64,000 nt of DNA from Sulfurisphaera ohwakuensis (GTDB lineage: Archaea; Thermoproteota; Thermoprotei_A; Sulfolobales; Sulfolobaceae). Below, one piece after another: positions 18,292-27,287 of the stretch. Position 1 is the stretch's first letter. The number at the start of each line of letters is the position of its first letter. The stretch covers positions 1,674,001 to 1,738,000 of the forward strand of contig NZ_CP045484.1 in NCBI RefSeq assembly GCF_009729055.1. Reading direction: 5' to 3'. A program made the position numbers and the translations under genes. Below the pieces are notes generated by a model that was not told where the DNA came from, made no database searches, and saw nothing but the letters and a program-made list of their open reading frames with translations.

Positions 18292-19269
18292 TTATATAAA
18301 TATAATATCCATAAAATCTGGAGTTGTGAGAGTTAGAAAATTATCGAGAGTTCCAAACTCTACAATTGAAGGAACAGATATAGTAAATGTCGATATACCG
18401 TGCTCTTTATGCGTTACTACCACTTCTTGTTCCCTCAGTATGACGACTTGATTTCCCACAAGAACACCTATTACTTGAACTAGGTGAGGAGAAGTATAAT
18501 GCCCATAATACATCTTTAGTTTCTCTTCTTTATTTACTATGAATTCCTTGAACTTATCTTTAATTTTGCTTACTTTCATGAAATATATTCTATTTCTTTC
18601 TGGTATTCTTTTTACACCTAATAAATCTCTTAATCTTTGTTTGACTTCTTCTTCAACTTTTGCTATTTCCCTTTCCCTAATTCCTATCATATAGTTTATC
18701 CTCCTTATCCTCCTTATTTCGTCCAACACATTTAGTAGCCTTTCTATTTCCCCTAGTTCTTCATCTTCTTGTAAATACCTTCTTATAAACTCCTCCCAGA
18801 GAGTACTACGTATATCATTAACCCCGATTCCCGGAAAAAAGGAAAGATAATTAAGTAATCTATCTAAAGAACGAAAAGTCTTGATAACTCTTATTGCAAA
18901 ATCTCCTTGAATTCTTATTATTTGACCCTTCTTTAGGTTAGTTACTTCCCATTTATGATGGGTAAAACCCATAAAGTTCTTCAACCTTTGAATTTTCTTA
19001 TCTTCTCTTATTCCCTTCTCCAATATGATGCTCGGATCACCATTTATCAATCGTACAAATATTTTTCCAGTAGTATCATCTATTCCCATTACGAAGAAAT
19101 TCCTTGAAAATTTCATGGGGAAAATTACATAATCACCTACACGTTGAGATTCCCTATAATAAGATAAAGCCAATTTACCCCTATAATAATGATCCTCAGA
19201 GAGAAAACAACTACTATTGTCTTGTAACTTTAAGGGGTCATGATATAATAATTCTTTACAATCTTCCAT
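18292..19269 (-). CDS. Hypothetical protein with a coiled-coil-like centre
   Basis: 325 residues, soluble. The centre (about 165-235) is strongly charged, Arg/Glu-rich and helical; the flanks are mixed strands. No family recognised and no catalytic motif seen. Leaderless start likely at ATG 19269. Transcribed towards the microprotein gene and the TldD-like gene, all on the minus strand. Probably specific to Sulfolobales. Confidence 0.68.
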   Translation of the reverse strand: MEDCKELLYHDPLKLQDNSSCFLSEDHYYRGKLALSYYRESQRVGDYVIFPMKFSRNFFVMGIDDTTGKIFVRLINGDPSIILEKGIREDKKIQRLKNFMGFTHHKWEVTNLKKGQIIRIQGDFAIRVIKTFRSLDRLLNYLSFFPGIGVNDIRSTLWEEFIRRYLQEDEELGEIERLLNVLDEIRRIRRINYMIGIREREIAKVEEEVKQRLRDLLGVKRIPERNRIYFMKVSKIKDKFKEFIVNKEEKLKMYYGHYTSPHLVQVIGVLVGNQVVILREQEVVVTHKEHGISTFTISVPSIVEFGTLDNFLTLTTPDFMDIIFI

Positions 19270-19666
19270 AAGTAATACTAGGAGTTATCCTTTTTAAACT
19301 ATTTCCTACTAGTTCAGCTATGATCATTTTTACTAAAAAGGTAACGTTTTTGGTTTATATTTGTCTTATTAAAATTGAGTTTTTAATTATTAAATAAATA
19401 TTAACATATAATGTATATAAAATCATATAACAAGGACTTTAATAATTTAGACAATACAAAGTATATCTTTTGATATCATTATCTAGTTCACTCTTAATAT
19501 CTTAAATTAACAGTCTTTTTTATAATAATTGTAAGAGACAAGCTTTACCTTAAGATGTAAAAGTAAGCTAAACAATCAAGGCGACATGATATGCTTTGTA
19601 CTGATATATGGCATTTATCCTTTGCATTTACTATGAAAAACACTATAATAGGATTAGGGGTTTCCC
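19270..19666. other. Gene-poor spacer
   Basis: AT-rich sequence without a convincing gene. It holds a segment, 19603-19640, that matches 55761-55798 in the integrated element at about 31 of 38 bases (core GCATTTACTATGAAAAA). The remainder shows nothing I can identify. Confidence 0.5.
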
Positions 19667-19756
19667 TTAAATTATACTATTTTTAATTTTTTCTAATTCA
19701 ATTTCTCTATCAAATAAGTCGCGTCTATTATCTTTAGGTCTTTCACCAAATATCAA
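19667..19756 (-). pseudogene. N-terminal relic of an archaeal ATPase (PF01637-like)
   Basis: From TTG 19756 the minus strand encodes 29 residues, IFGERPKDNRRDLFDREIEL and a few more, then TAA (19669-19667). The RPKxxRxDLFDRExE pattern is the conserved start of archaeal P-loop ATPases of the MJ/Arch_ATPase family, which normally run to 350-450 residues. Everything after the first helix, including Walker A, is missing. It retains a TATA box (19771-19777 region). Recognition rests on one motif. Confidence 0.55.
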
Positions 19757-19757
19757 C

Positions 19758-19789
19758 TTCTGCCCCAGAATTTATATTCTGCCCCAGAA
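19758..19789 (-). promoter_or_regulatory. TATA box framed by two copies of TTCTGCCCCAGAA
   Basis: The 13-base sequence TTCTGCCCCAGAA occurs at 19758-19770 and 19777-19789, 19 bases apart. Each copy is itself an imperfect dyad (TTCTG-CCC-CAGAA). The 6 bases between them hold the only TATA-like sequence, and the relic ATPase start lies just downstream on the minus strand. This is the geometry of a repressor operator that blocks TBP. The regulator is unknown. Confidence 0.5.
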
Positions 19790-19833
19790 GTAATAAACTT
19801 CTTATCCTAATACAACATTAGCAATAATAAAAC

Positions 19834-20727
19834 TTAAACACCGATCGATCCTTTATTTAAATTTAGTAATTTACACATTTCATTTATTTTTTCTCTAATT
19901 TCTCCTTTAGATATTCTATCTACTTCTTTCGAAAGTTTAATTTCCCACGTTTCACTTTCATAGCTAGAATGTAACATTATCCACGCATTGATCATTGATC
20001 TATTAACCCAGTCTCTTAGATCTATATCATAAGGATATCCAGTTTTTTCTAGGAAAGACAATAAATTGTCGATCTCTTCTTCAGTAGCTCTTTTGGCATT
20101 CCAACTAATTTTCCTTTCTCCCACATACCTTTCACCCTTCCCTGGTATAATTACTAAACCATTAGCACCCTTAACACGATACGTTGCTGTGTCAACACTA
20201 TCAGCATTAAAGAAAATTTTTCTCATGTAAGGTGAGCCAGCACCTAAAACGTGGATCTTCTTAACGGATTTTCTGACATAATGGTATAAGTATATTACTA
20301 TTTTTCTCCCTCCCTTTAGTGATGGAGGAACTATACCGCCAAATGCTATTACATCTACATATTGGGAATAAAAATCGATAGCCTTATCAATGTCTTCAAC
20401 ATTATATCCGTGAACAACTGGAATTACGTTTATCTCTTTCTCATAAAGATATTCAAAGTGTTTAAAGTTTCTCTCATCAACCCTCTCACAAGGAAATGAG
20501 GGAATGTCAAGATTAATATACGCATCAGCAGTTAACGTTCTATATTTCTTTTCTAGCATCTCTGGGCTTAACGGAATTCCCTTTTTCATTATCTGATAAC
20601 CACCGCTATCTACCCACGTTTTATTATTCCAGAGTACACTATCCCACCTAAGCTGATTAATCATAACTGGCGTGTGAAATTCCCATACTGGGACCTTCAA
20701 GTCTTGTACTCCAAGAAAAATTTCCAT
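19834..20727 (-). CDS. tRNA-guanine transglycosylase-superfamily protein, short and zinc-less
   Basis: 297 residues with a TIM-barrel pattern of base-exchange enzymes. WVDSGGYQ at about 38-45 matches the DSGGFQ substrate motif of TGT; VLGAGSPY and DSVDTATYR (about 165-185) match the region of the catalytic Asp (LGVGTPE...DCVLPTR). The CxCxxC...H zinc site of queuosine/archaeosine TGTs is absent, and the length is about half of archaeal ArcTGT. The DSVD pattern is closer to DpdA-like enzymes that insert 7-deazaguanine into DNA. Divergent to a stand-alone ArcS-like domain. Substrate, tRNA or DNA, is open. Confidence 0.75.
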   Translation of the reverse strand: MEIFLGVQDLKVPVWEFHTPVMINQLRWDSVLWNNKTWVDSGGYQIMKKGIPLSPEMLEKKYRTLTADAYINLDIPSFPCERVDERNFKHFEYLYEKEINVIPVVHGYNVEDIDKAIDFYSQYVDVIAFGGIVPPSLKGGRKIVIYLYHYVRKSVKKIHVLGAGSPYMRKIFFNADSVDTATYRVKGANGLVIIPGKGERYVGERKISWNAKRATEEEIDNLLSFLEKTGYPYDIDLRDWVNRSMINAWIMLHSSYESETWEIKLSKEVDRISKGEIREKINEMCKLLNLNKGSIGV

Positions 20728-20803
20728 GAAAATATTTTGATCATACCAGGTTTATAGGTATTACTAAAAAGAGATTATTAAATATCCCGGCGTATTTTTT
20801 AAT
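20728..20803. promoter_or_regulatory. Divergent promoter of the transglycosylase and ArcS-like genes
   Basis: 76 bases separate the two starts. On the plus strand a TATA-like stretch (TTATTAAATAT, about 20774-20784) lies about 25 bases before ATG 20804, so that gene is probably leaderless. The shared spacer means the two could be co-regulated. Confidence 0.45.
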
Positions 20804-21358
20804 ATGCAATGTCCTCCTCTTCACGGAGAAAGAATAATTAAAAGAGAAGGAGAGGATCCTTTTAAACATCCAGTAGTTAGAAAATGGTATGAAATTCTTC
20901 TTAGTGAATGGAAATCTACAAAACCTTACGCTATTCTTCTTCCTTGTACCTCTATAAAGCCATATCACTTATCAAGAACACATAAGTTAGCTTATGCTAT
21001 AATGAGAGGATTTGAGGAAAAAGTACAGTTTTATTCCGTATCAGAGCCAATGTTACTAGTGCCAAGGGAATATGAGGATTGTTACCCGTTTAACTCTTAC
21101 GATTATCCACCATCGATGATGACGAAGGAAGAAAGGGAAGAATTTGTTGAATTATTAGCAAAAGTTCTTATAAATGTTAGAAATATGCATTCTTACATCA
21201 TAGGAATATTGCCAAAACATCACTATAGTGTAGTAAAAGAAGCTTCAGAAATTAGTGGAATTAATATTAACCTATATCCTTATGGAAGGTTACCATTTAA
21301 AACTATTTCTGAAGTATTAAATAATTTGAAAGAAATGATGAAAGCCCGCCACACTTAA
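20804..21358 (+). CDS. Stand-alone ArcS/DUF5591-like domain protein
   Basis: 184 residues. ILLPCTSIKPYHLSRTHK is the signature of the DUF5591 domain (PCSxxKPYSxSxSH) found at the C-terminus of archaeosine synthase ArcS and related TGT-family proteins. Here the domain is alone, without a catalytic TGT fold or PUA domain. Its divergent neighbour supplies a TGT fold, so the two look like a split pair. The domain takes part in 7-cyano-7-deazaguanine chemistry on tRNA in ArcS; the role here is inference. Confidence 0.75.
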   Translation: MQCPPLHGERIIKREGEDPFKHPVVRKWYEILLSEWKSTKPYAILLPCTSIKPYHLSRTHKLAYAIMRGFEEKVQFYSVSEPMLLVPREYEDCYPFNSYDYPPSMMTKEEREEFVELLAKVLINVRNMHSYIIGILPKHHYSVVKEASEISGININLYPYGRLPFKTISEVLNNLKEMMKARHT

Positions 21359-21399
21359 CGGTGAAGAAATACGCAGGCACTGAATATTTAAACGTAAAC

Positions 21400-21432
21400 T
21401 TGGTAATACTATTACCAAAAAAATTATATACT
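21400..21432 (+). promoter_or_regulatory. Perfect palindrome next to a TATA box
   Basis: TTGGTAATACTATTACCAA (21400-21418) is a perfect dyad: two 9-base arms around a single C. It abuts a TATA-like ATTATATAC (about 21422-21430), about 25 bases before ATG 21456. A dyad overlapping the BRE site is a typical archaeal repressor operator. I did not find the full dyad elsewhere in the window. Confidence 0.6.
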
Positions 21433-21455
21433 TGAAAGAGAATAGGCAATCTAAC

Positions 21456-21752
21456 ATGAAGACAAAATATGTTATTTTACTGGGTTTATTAAGTGGACTT
21501 ACTAGTATATTCCTCTTTATGAGTTTAGATTTTTACTTCTTTTTGAATGGGCCAATTAGGATGTGGTTTACACCCTTTAACGTGTTTATACTACCAATCA
21601 TTGTAGCCTTATTAATTGTAAATATTTTATCACATAAATTCTCTTTTAATGAAAAAATCTATAGTAACTTAATCTCTGGCATAACAGCTTATATAGGTTC
21701 CCTTCTTGTAATGTCAATAATTAACAGTATTATCCTTGCTATAAGACCTTGA
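21456..21752 (+). CDS. Small three-helix membrane protein
   Basis: 98 residues from ATG 21456 (a TTG at 21432 would add 8 residues but lies inside the promoter). Three hydrophobic segments, about 5-25, 40-60 and 75-95, with short loops. No family recognised. Its last 39 bases overlap the convergent hyuB gene. The palindrome immediately upstream suggests tightly regulated expression. Confidence 0.68.
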   Translation: MKTKYVILLGLLSGLTSIFLFMSLDFYFFLNGPIRMWFTPFNVFILPIIVALLIVNILSHKFSFNEKIYSNLISGITAYIGSLLVMSIINSIILAIRP

Positions 21753-23252
21753 ATAACCACCACCTCCTGGAGTTTCAATAATCACCTCATCTCCTTCATC
21801 TAGATCTATCGTAAATTTACTAGGCATTTCCATTCTCTTTCCCTTCTTTATTATATAAACTCTTCCAGGCTTACCATTTTCACCACCATTTAAACCCCAT
21901 GGAGAGGTCTTGAACCTATCAGCTAAAATAGAAAGCCTCGTGGGAGAAAGAACTTTAAAACTCCTAATTATACCATCACCACCTTTATGAACTCCCTTAC
22001 CACCACTTCCAGCTCTTATTTTATATGAGGTAAAGAGAATTGGATAGTTCATTTCGGCAATCTCAATTGGAGTATTTAGAGTGTTAGTCATGTTTGTATG
22101 AACAGCTGAGACTCCATCAGAATTAGGCCTAGCACCACTGCCACCAGCAATTGTTTCATAATAAGACCAGTATTTACCTTGATAAATACCACCCATCATA
22201 ACGTTCATCATAGTCCCTGAACTAGCTGCTGGAATATAAGGTAGAAAACGGGATAGGGCTAAAAAAGTAACATCAGCAATTCTTTGTGAAGTTTCAACAT
22301 TACCACCACCAACGGCAGCAGGCTTTTTAGGATTTACTAAAGAACCTTCTTCAGCAATAATTTCTATGAAAGAATAAAAGCCCTCATTAGTAGGTATGTC
22401 TTTATTTAAGGCTGATCTAATTGCAAAGGAAACTGCAGAATAAGTAACTCCTAAAACAGCATTCAATGGACCATCTATTTGCCTATGAGTACCAGTAAAA
22501 TCTGCAATAATTTTGTCTTTTTTAACATGTAAATGCAAAGTTATATTCAGCAGATTATCATTAAACTCCAGGTAATCCTCAGCCTCATAAACACCTTCTT
22601 TCCAGCTATGCTGGAGAACAAGATTCCTAGTGTGGTTTATACTCTTATCCCAACCTTCAAGAACTTCCTTCTTACCGTATTTTTCAATGAGTTGCTTTAT
22701 CCTAGTTACTCCAGTCTTATTAGCTGAAACTTGGGCATTTAAATCGCCAATAGAAACTTCTGGAACTTTAAAGTTCTCCTTTACAAACTTAATTACCTCA
22801 TCCGTTAATTTCATAGGAGGAATTACGATACCCTCCTCATATAGGGTTTTGGCATTTGGATTTATACTACCAGGTAATGGTCCGCCTACATCAACATGAT
22901 GAGCCTTATTTATAACATAACCCACTAGTTCTGATTCATAATAAATTGGAGTTAATATTCCAACGTCATTCAAATGAGTCCCAGATATGTAGGGGTCGTT
23001 AAATATTAGACTTTCCCCTTCTTTTAATTCCTCAGCAAACTTCAGTACGTTTTTAACCGCAATTTTAAAAGAACCCAAATGAACTGGAATATGTTCAGCT
23101 TGAGCAACAATTCTACCTTCTCTATCTACTATTGCACAGCTATGATCCATTCTTTCCCTTATATTTGGTGATAAGGCAGATTTCTTTAACATAACTCCCA
23201 TTTCTTCTGCAATGAATATTGTAGCTTTATTTATAACTTCCCAACTAACCAT
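21714..23252 (-). CDS. hyuB: Hydantoinase/oxoprolinase subunit B
   Basis: 512 residues, the normal size. HyuB landmarks: [14 protein letters not shown] (about 84-97), [33 protein letters not shown], and the C-terminal [18 protein letters not shown] before [17 protein letters not shown]. It forms an ATP-dependent hydrolase with HyuA that opens hydantoin, 5-oxoproline or related lactam rings; acetone carboxylases share the fold. It follows hyuA after 2 bases, so the two are one operon. The exact substrate cannot be read from sequence. Confidence 0.93.
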   Translation of the reverse strand: MVSWEVINKATIFIAEEMGVMLKKSALSPNIRERMDHSCAIVDREGRIVAQAEHIPVHLGSFKIAVKNVLKFAEELKEGESLIFNDPYISGTHLNDVGILTPIYYESELVGYVINKAHHVDVGGPLPGSINPNAKTLYEEGIVIPPMKLTDEVIKFVKENFKVPEVSIGDLNAQVSANKTGVTRIKQLIEKYGKKEVLEGWDKSINHTRNLVLQHSWKEGVYEAEDYLEFNDNLLNITLHLHVKKDKIIADFTGTHRQIDGPLNAVLGVTYSAVSFAIRSALNKDIPTNEGFYSFIEIIAEEGSLVNPKKPAAVGGGNVETSQRIADVTFLALSRFLPYIPAASSGTMMNVMMGGIYQGKYWSYYETIAGGSGARPNSDGVSAVHTNMTNTLNTPIEIAEMNYPILFTSYKIRAGSGGKGVHKGGDGIIRSFKVLSPTRLSILADRFKTSPWGLNGGENGKPGRVYIIKKGKRMEMPSKFTIDLDEGDEVIIETPGGGGYSRSYSKDNTVNY

Positions 23253-23254
23253 TT

Positions 23255-25180
23255 TTACTCCCTCATTAATTCTATGAAATAATTAGGGAGAATAGTAAAA
23301 CTCCAACCATCTGGAACTAATGTTGTTGCACTATATTCTTCTATGATTGCTGGACCTCTATCTCTAAAGCCTATTGGCAAAGTCTCTCTGATGAAGACTT
23401 TAGCATTAACCCAATCATCAAAGTAAACTTTCCTCTCCTTTACTTTAACGTTATCTGAGATCTTTAACATTATCTTAGGCTTCTTAATCCTCTTAACGGC
23501 AAACACTCTTATATTCACAATCTCAATATCATAGGGTAAAGTAAAACCGTACGCAATTCTATGCCTCTCCTCAAAATTTCTTCTTATATCACCATCAGCG
23601 GGTACAGTTAACTCCCATCCTTGACCCTTATATCTAACATCAGCATACCTTAAAAAGTAGTCAATACTGGACATTTTCCTTCTCAATTCCTCTTCCAGTT
23701 CTCTGAATTCTACGTCAACGTCCTTTGGGTAAGCCCTTCTAATTTCTATCTTAATATCAGCTAATAACATAGATAGGGCACTAAACAATCCGGGATATAC
23801 TGGGACTAGAACCCTCTTAATACCAAGCTCTTCAGCTATGCCTAATGCAAACTGCGGTCCAGCACCGCCAAAAGAGAAAAGTGCGAATTCTGAAGGATCT
23901 AACCCCCTTTCGACCGTTACCAACCTTATTGCCCTAGCCATTTCTAAAGTAGCCAACCTTATTGCTTCCTTTGCAATTTGTATAGGATCGCCTAACTTTT
24001 CAAGTCCTTTTATTGCCAGTTCCTTATTTAGTTTCATATCACCGCTTAACAACTCCTCTCCAATTCTTCCTAAAACGAGGTTTGCGTCAGTTAACGTTGG
24101 CAAATTACCACCCTTATTATAGCAAATAGGACCCGGATCAGCACCAGCACTTAAAGGACCAACATTTAGTCCTCCAGCCTCATCTAACCAAATTATTGTT
24201 CCACCACCAGCAGAAACTTCAGCCAAATCAATGAAAGGAAACCTAACTGGATAACCGGAGCCTTTTATTATTCTACCGTGATGAGTCCTGCCACCAACCT
24301 CATATTCATTAGTTATCTCAATTTCACCATTAACAATTGAACCAGCTTTAGCTGTAGTTCCACCCATATCAAAACTTATGGCATTTTTTATCCCCATCTC
24401 ATCAGCAAAGTATTTAACACCAACAACTCCAGCCGCTGGTCCAGATTCGATTAATTGTACTGGTCTCTCGATAGCCTCATTAGCATCAATTAATCCACCA
24501 GAACTTGCCATTATGAAGAATTCCTTGGGTTTTATCTCATTCCATAACGACTCTATGTACTTACTTACAAGAGGCTTTAACATCACATTAATTACTGTCG
24601 TAGTAGTTCTTTCATATTCTCTTTGTTCTGGAGAAACTTCATACGAGGCTGAAACATACTTTACATATCTTGAAAGTATTTCTTTAGTAATCTTCTCATG
24701 GACAGAGTTTAAATAGGAATGCAAAAATACTACTGCGACTGCATCAGCTTTAATTCTTTTTGCTATTTCTTCTACCTCCTTAGTATTGAGTGGCTTTACA
24801 ACTTCGCCTCTTGAATTAATCCTTTCGTTAACTTCAAATCTCAATTCCCTAGGAACTAACGGTTTAGGTTTTTGAAAGAACAAATTATAGAGTTCGGGTC
24901 TGTTTTGTCTTCCAATCTCAATTATGTCAGAAAAACCTTTAGTAGTGACTAATGCAGTTTTCGGTAACTCTAAATTGACTTGTCCAAGAAGAGAGTTTGT
25001 TGCAATTGTTGTAGCATGTATAAGTGTATCTACGCTTATTCCTAGTTTTTGAATACCTTCTTTCACTCCATTTTCTGGATTTTTTGGTGTTGATAAACCT
25101 TTGTAATAAATTATTTCTCCGTTATCTTTCACTCCTATTATATCAGTAAATGTACCGCCTATGTCAACCGCGACAAGCAT
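23255..25180 (-). CDS. hyuA: Hydantoinase/oxoprolinase subunit A
   Basis: 641 residues, normal length. ASKHA-type ATPase subunit: [14 protein letters not shown] at the N-terminus (phosphate-1), [22 protein letters not shown] (phosphate-2), [12 protein letters not shown] and [18 protein letters not shown]. It activates the lactam with ATP for HyuB. First gene of the pair; start ATG 25180 after an AT-rich spacer. The MHS-type transporter at 25699-26937, same strand upstream, may bring in the substrate; they are 518 bases apart, so not one tight operon. Confidence 0.94.
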   Translation of the reverse strand: MLVAVDIGGTFTDIIGVKDNGEIIYYKGLSTPKNPENGVKEGIQKLGISVDTLIHATTIATNSLLGQVNLELPKTALVTTKGFSDIIEIGRQNRPELYNLFFQKPKPLVPRELRFEVNERINSRGEVVKPLNTKEVEEIAKRIKADAVAVVFLHSYLNSVHEKITKEILSRYVKYVSASYEVSPEQREYERTTTTVINVMLKPLVSKYIESLWNEIKPKEFFIMASSGGLIDANEAIERPVQLIESGPAAGVVGVKYFADEMGIKNAISFDMGGTTAKAGSIVNGEIEITNEYEVGGRTHHGRIIKGSGYPVRFPFIDLAEVSAGGGTIIWLDEAGGLNVGPLSAGADPGPICYNKGGNLPTLTDANLVLGRIGEELLSGDMKLNKELAIKGLEKLGDPIQIAKEAIRLATLEMARAIRLVTVERGLDPSEFALFSFGGAGPQFALGIAEELGIKRVLVPVYPGLFSALSMLLADIKIEIRRAYPKDVDVEFRELEEELRRKMSSIDYFLRYADVRYKGQGWELTVPADGDIRRNFEERHRIAYGFTLPYDIEIVNIRVFAVKRIKKPKIMLKISDNVKVKERKVYFDDWVNAKVFIRETLPIGFRDRGPAIIEEYSATTLVPDGWSFTILPNYFIELMRE

Positions 25181-25698
25181 ATATGAATCTTTAATCGACT
25201 ATAATAAAATTTTACCTTATCAATAATTGCTATGACGAACATGGTCTTCTTGTGAATTATAATATTCTCCCAGTAGTATAATTCTATTTGATTAGAGTGT
25301 GGTGTTCAGCAATAACTCTTTAGGGTAGTAACTCCAAGAAGAATTAGCTTTATTGTCCCTAAATATATATAATTAATCTCTTTTTATTAAAAAAGAATAA
25401 AGAAATGATATATTAAGCACTACATTAGTCCTTTCACTCAGCAAGAAATTTCGAATATCTCGTTTCTCTTTCCACTATTTCTGTAGGGATTCTTTACCTC
25501 TACAATTTTATCGTGATATCAATCAATTATTTCTTCATAGAGAATTTAGGAATATATTACAATCCACAAAAGGCACATGATTACTTTGCTAAATTACTAA
25601 TTGGAATCCTCTAGCTTTCATTATTGATATATTCCAAATAACATTTATTGAAAAATGATAATTATGTAATTTCCTAAATTTTCCTAGCTAAAGTAGGG
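25181..25698. other. Spacer without a recognisable gene
   Basis: 518 AT-rich bases. Short frames on both strands are interrupted by stops. I see no repeat, RNA or conserved motif, only possible promoter elements for hyuA near the low-coordinate end. Confidence 0.4.
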
Positions 25699-26937
25699 TT
25701 AAAGAGTTTTTATCTCCTTTGTTTCTTTAACCTTATATAACGATATTAATGAGATTATTATTATTATGAGTGTAAATATAGGATATAGTGCATAGCTTAT
25801 ACTGCCCAAAAAGTCGGAAACATAGCTTGCTGGTCCTCCTATAAAAGAGTTACCAAATTGATATGCTGAGGACGAGCCACTATATCTCACGTTTGTAGGA
25901 AATATCTCTGAGATTAGTGCAGCTAAAGGGGAATAACCTAAACCATGAGCAATACCATAACTTGCTATTAATGCTACTACTATAATATCATTAGTGATAT
26001 AAAATGAGGGGTAAAGTAGAATTAATCCTATGACATTAGATAAGATTAGTAAAAGTTTTCTTCCTAATTTGTCTGAAAGTACTCCTCCTATAAATACAAA
26101 TATTGAATCTGTTAATCCCATCAATAATGTTGCAAGAAAACCTAGCTGTACCGGTAAGATTTTTAGGCTCTCCATTATTCCAGGGACTAATATAGCTCCA
26201 ACGTAAAATATAGTTCCTAGAGAGCCTGCAAGTAAAGTGCCTATTAATACTTCTTTCCAGTTTTTCTTAAATAGCTCCTTAGAGGGAACATCCAATATAC
26301 TATTTTCCTCTTTTGCCTTCTTGAAGGCTATAGTTTCCTCAACCTCAAGCCTTATTAAAATTCCTATAGCTGTTAGTATGAATGAAATTAGGAATGGAAT
26401 TCTCCATCCTATACTAAGCATAAAGGACTGAGAAGAAAATGATGATAATACCAAAAAAACTAAACTGCCGAGGATCAATCCAATACCGACTGTAGATTGT
26501 ACAAATGATACCCAAAAGCCCCTTTTACTTTCAGAATTTTCAACCATTAATAGAACCGCCCCACCCCATTCTCCTCCTAATCCAAAGCCAAGTATTAATC
26601 TCAAGATAACTAATAGAATGACAGTAACTAAACCTAACTGTGCGTAAGTAGGTAAAACTCCTACTAGGCCACTAGCAATTCCTGAGGATGTTAAAGTTAT
26701 AATAAGCATTTCCTTCCTACCTATTTTATCACCGAAGTGGCCGAAAACTATTGCTCCTATGGGTCTAGTTAAAAATCCTAGAGCAAAGACCAAGAAAGTA
26801 TTAAGTAGAGCTACTGTAGGATTTGTTGGTGGAAATAACTCTAACGAAATATAATAAGCCCCGGTACCAAATATGAATATATCATACCATTCTATAATTG
26901 TTCCAACCATTGAGGCTAATACTGTTGTAGATTTCAT
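25699..26937 (-). CDS. MFS transporter, metabolite:H+ symporter (MHS) family
   Basis: 412 residues, 12 helices. MHS family signs: GTIIEWYDIFIFGTGAYY at the first helix, GFLTRPIGAIVFGHFGDKIG (motif A) and GGEWGGAVLLMVE in helix 5. The family carries carboxylates, osmolytes or aromatic acids such as shikimate or alpha-ketoglutarate with protons. Located upstream of hyuAB on the same strand, so a cyclic amide or carboxylate substrate is a reasonable guess. Confidence 0.9.
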   Translation of the reverse strand: MKSTTVLASMVGTIIEWYDIFIFGTGAYYISLELFPPTNPTVALLNTFLVFALGFLTRPIGAIVFGHFGDKIGRKEMLIITLTSSGIASGLVGVLPTYAQLGLVTVILLVILRLILGFGLGGEWGGAVLLMVENSESKRGFWVSFVQSTVGIGLILGSLVFLVLSSFSSQSFMLSIGWRIPFLISFILTAIGILIRLEVEETIAFKKAKEENSILDVPSKELFKKNWKEVLIGTLLAGSLGTIFYVGAILVPGIMESLKILPVQLGFLATLLMGLTDSIFVFIGGVLSDKLGRKLLLILSNVIGLILLYPSFYITNDIIVVALIASYGIAHGLGYSPLAALISEIFPTNVRYSGSSSAYQFGNSFIGGPASYVSDFLGSISYALYPIFTLIIIIISLISLYKVKETKEIKTL

Positions 26938-26994
26938 AAAAATAAACTATTAAATGCTAAAAATAAGCCTTATTTTATACGGAATACGAAAAGT

Positions 26995-27017
26995 CTTATA
27001 AGAAAATCACTTATAAG
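26995..27017. repeat. Two CTTATAAG palindromes upstream of the MHS transporter
   Basis: CTTATAAG at 26995-27002 and 27010-27017, start to start 15 bases, within the 350-base spacer 26938-27287. It may be a regulatory site for the transporter (start 26937) or only TATA-like sequence. The rest of this spacer has no gene I can support. Confidence 0.3.
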
Positions 27018-27287
27018 GAGAAAAGGCTTAAGATAACAAATTCTTATATTATCAGATTTTAAGCAAAAATAGTATTACAAATAAATTCAACATTTTTAAG
27101 ATTTTTAATAATTCAACCCAAAAATTTGTTATTAAACGCACCAATACTATCGCCCTTTAGAGGATGAGGAAGACAGATAATATTTTAGGTAAAGGATATT
27201 ACTTATCAAAATTCTGAATAGAGAAATGCAATACAGTGTTTTATACGATAAAATTTATAATAAAATATTAGTATATATCATACTATT

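Noticed and set aside
19758-19789. CRISPR-like short repeats (TTCTGCCCCAGAA twice)
   Set aside because: Spacing of 19 bases leaves a 6-base gap, far too short for a spacer; a TATA box is in the gap, so an operator pair fits better.
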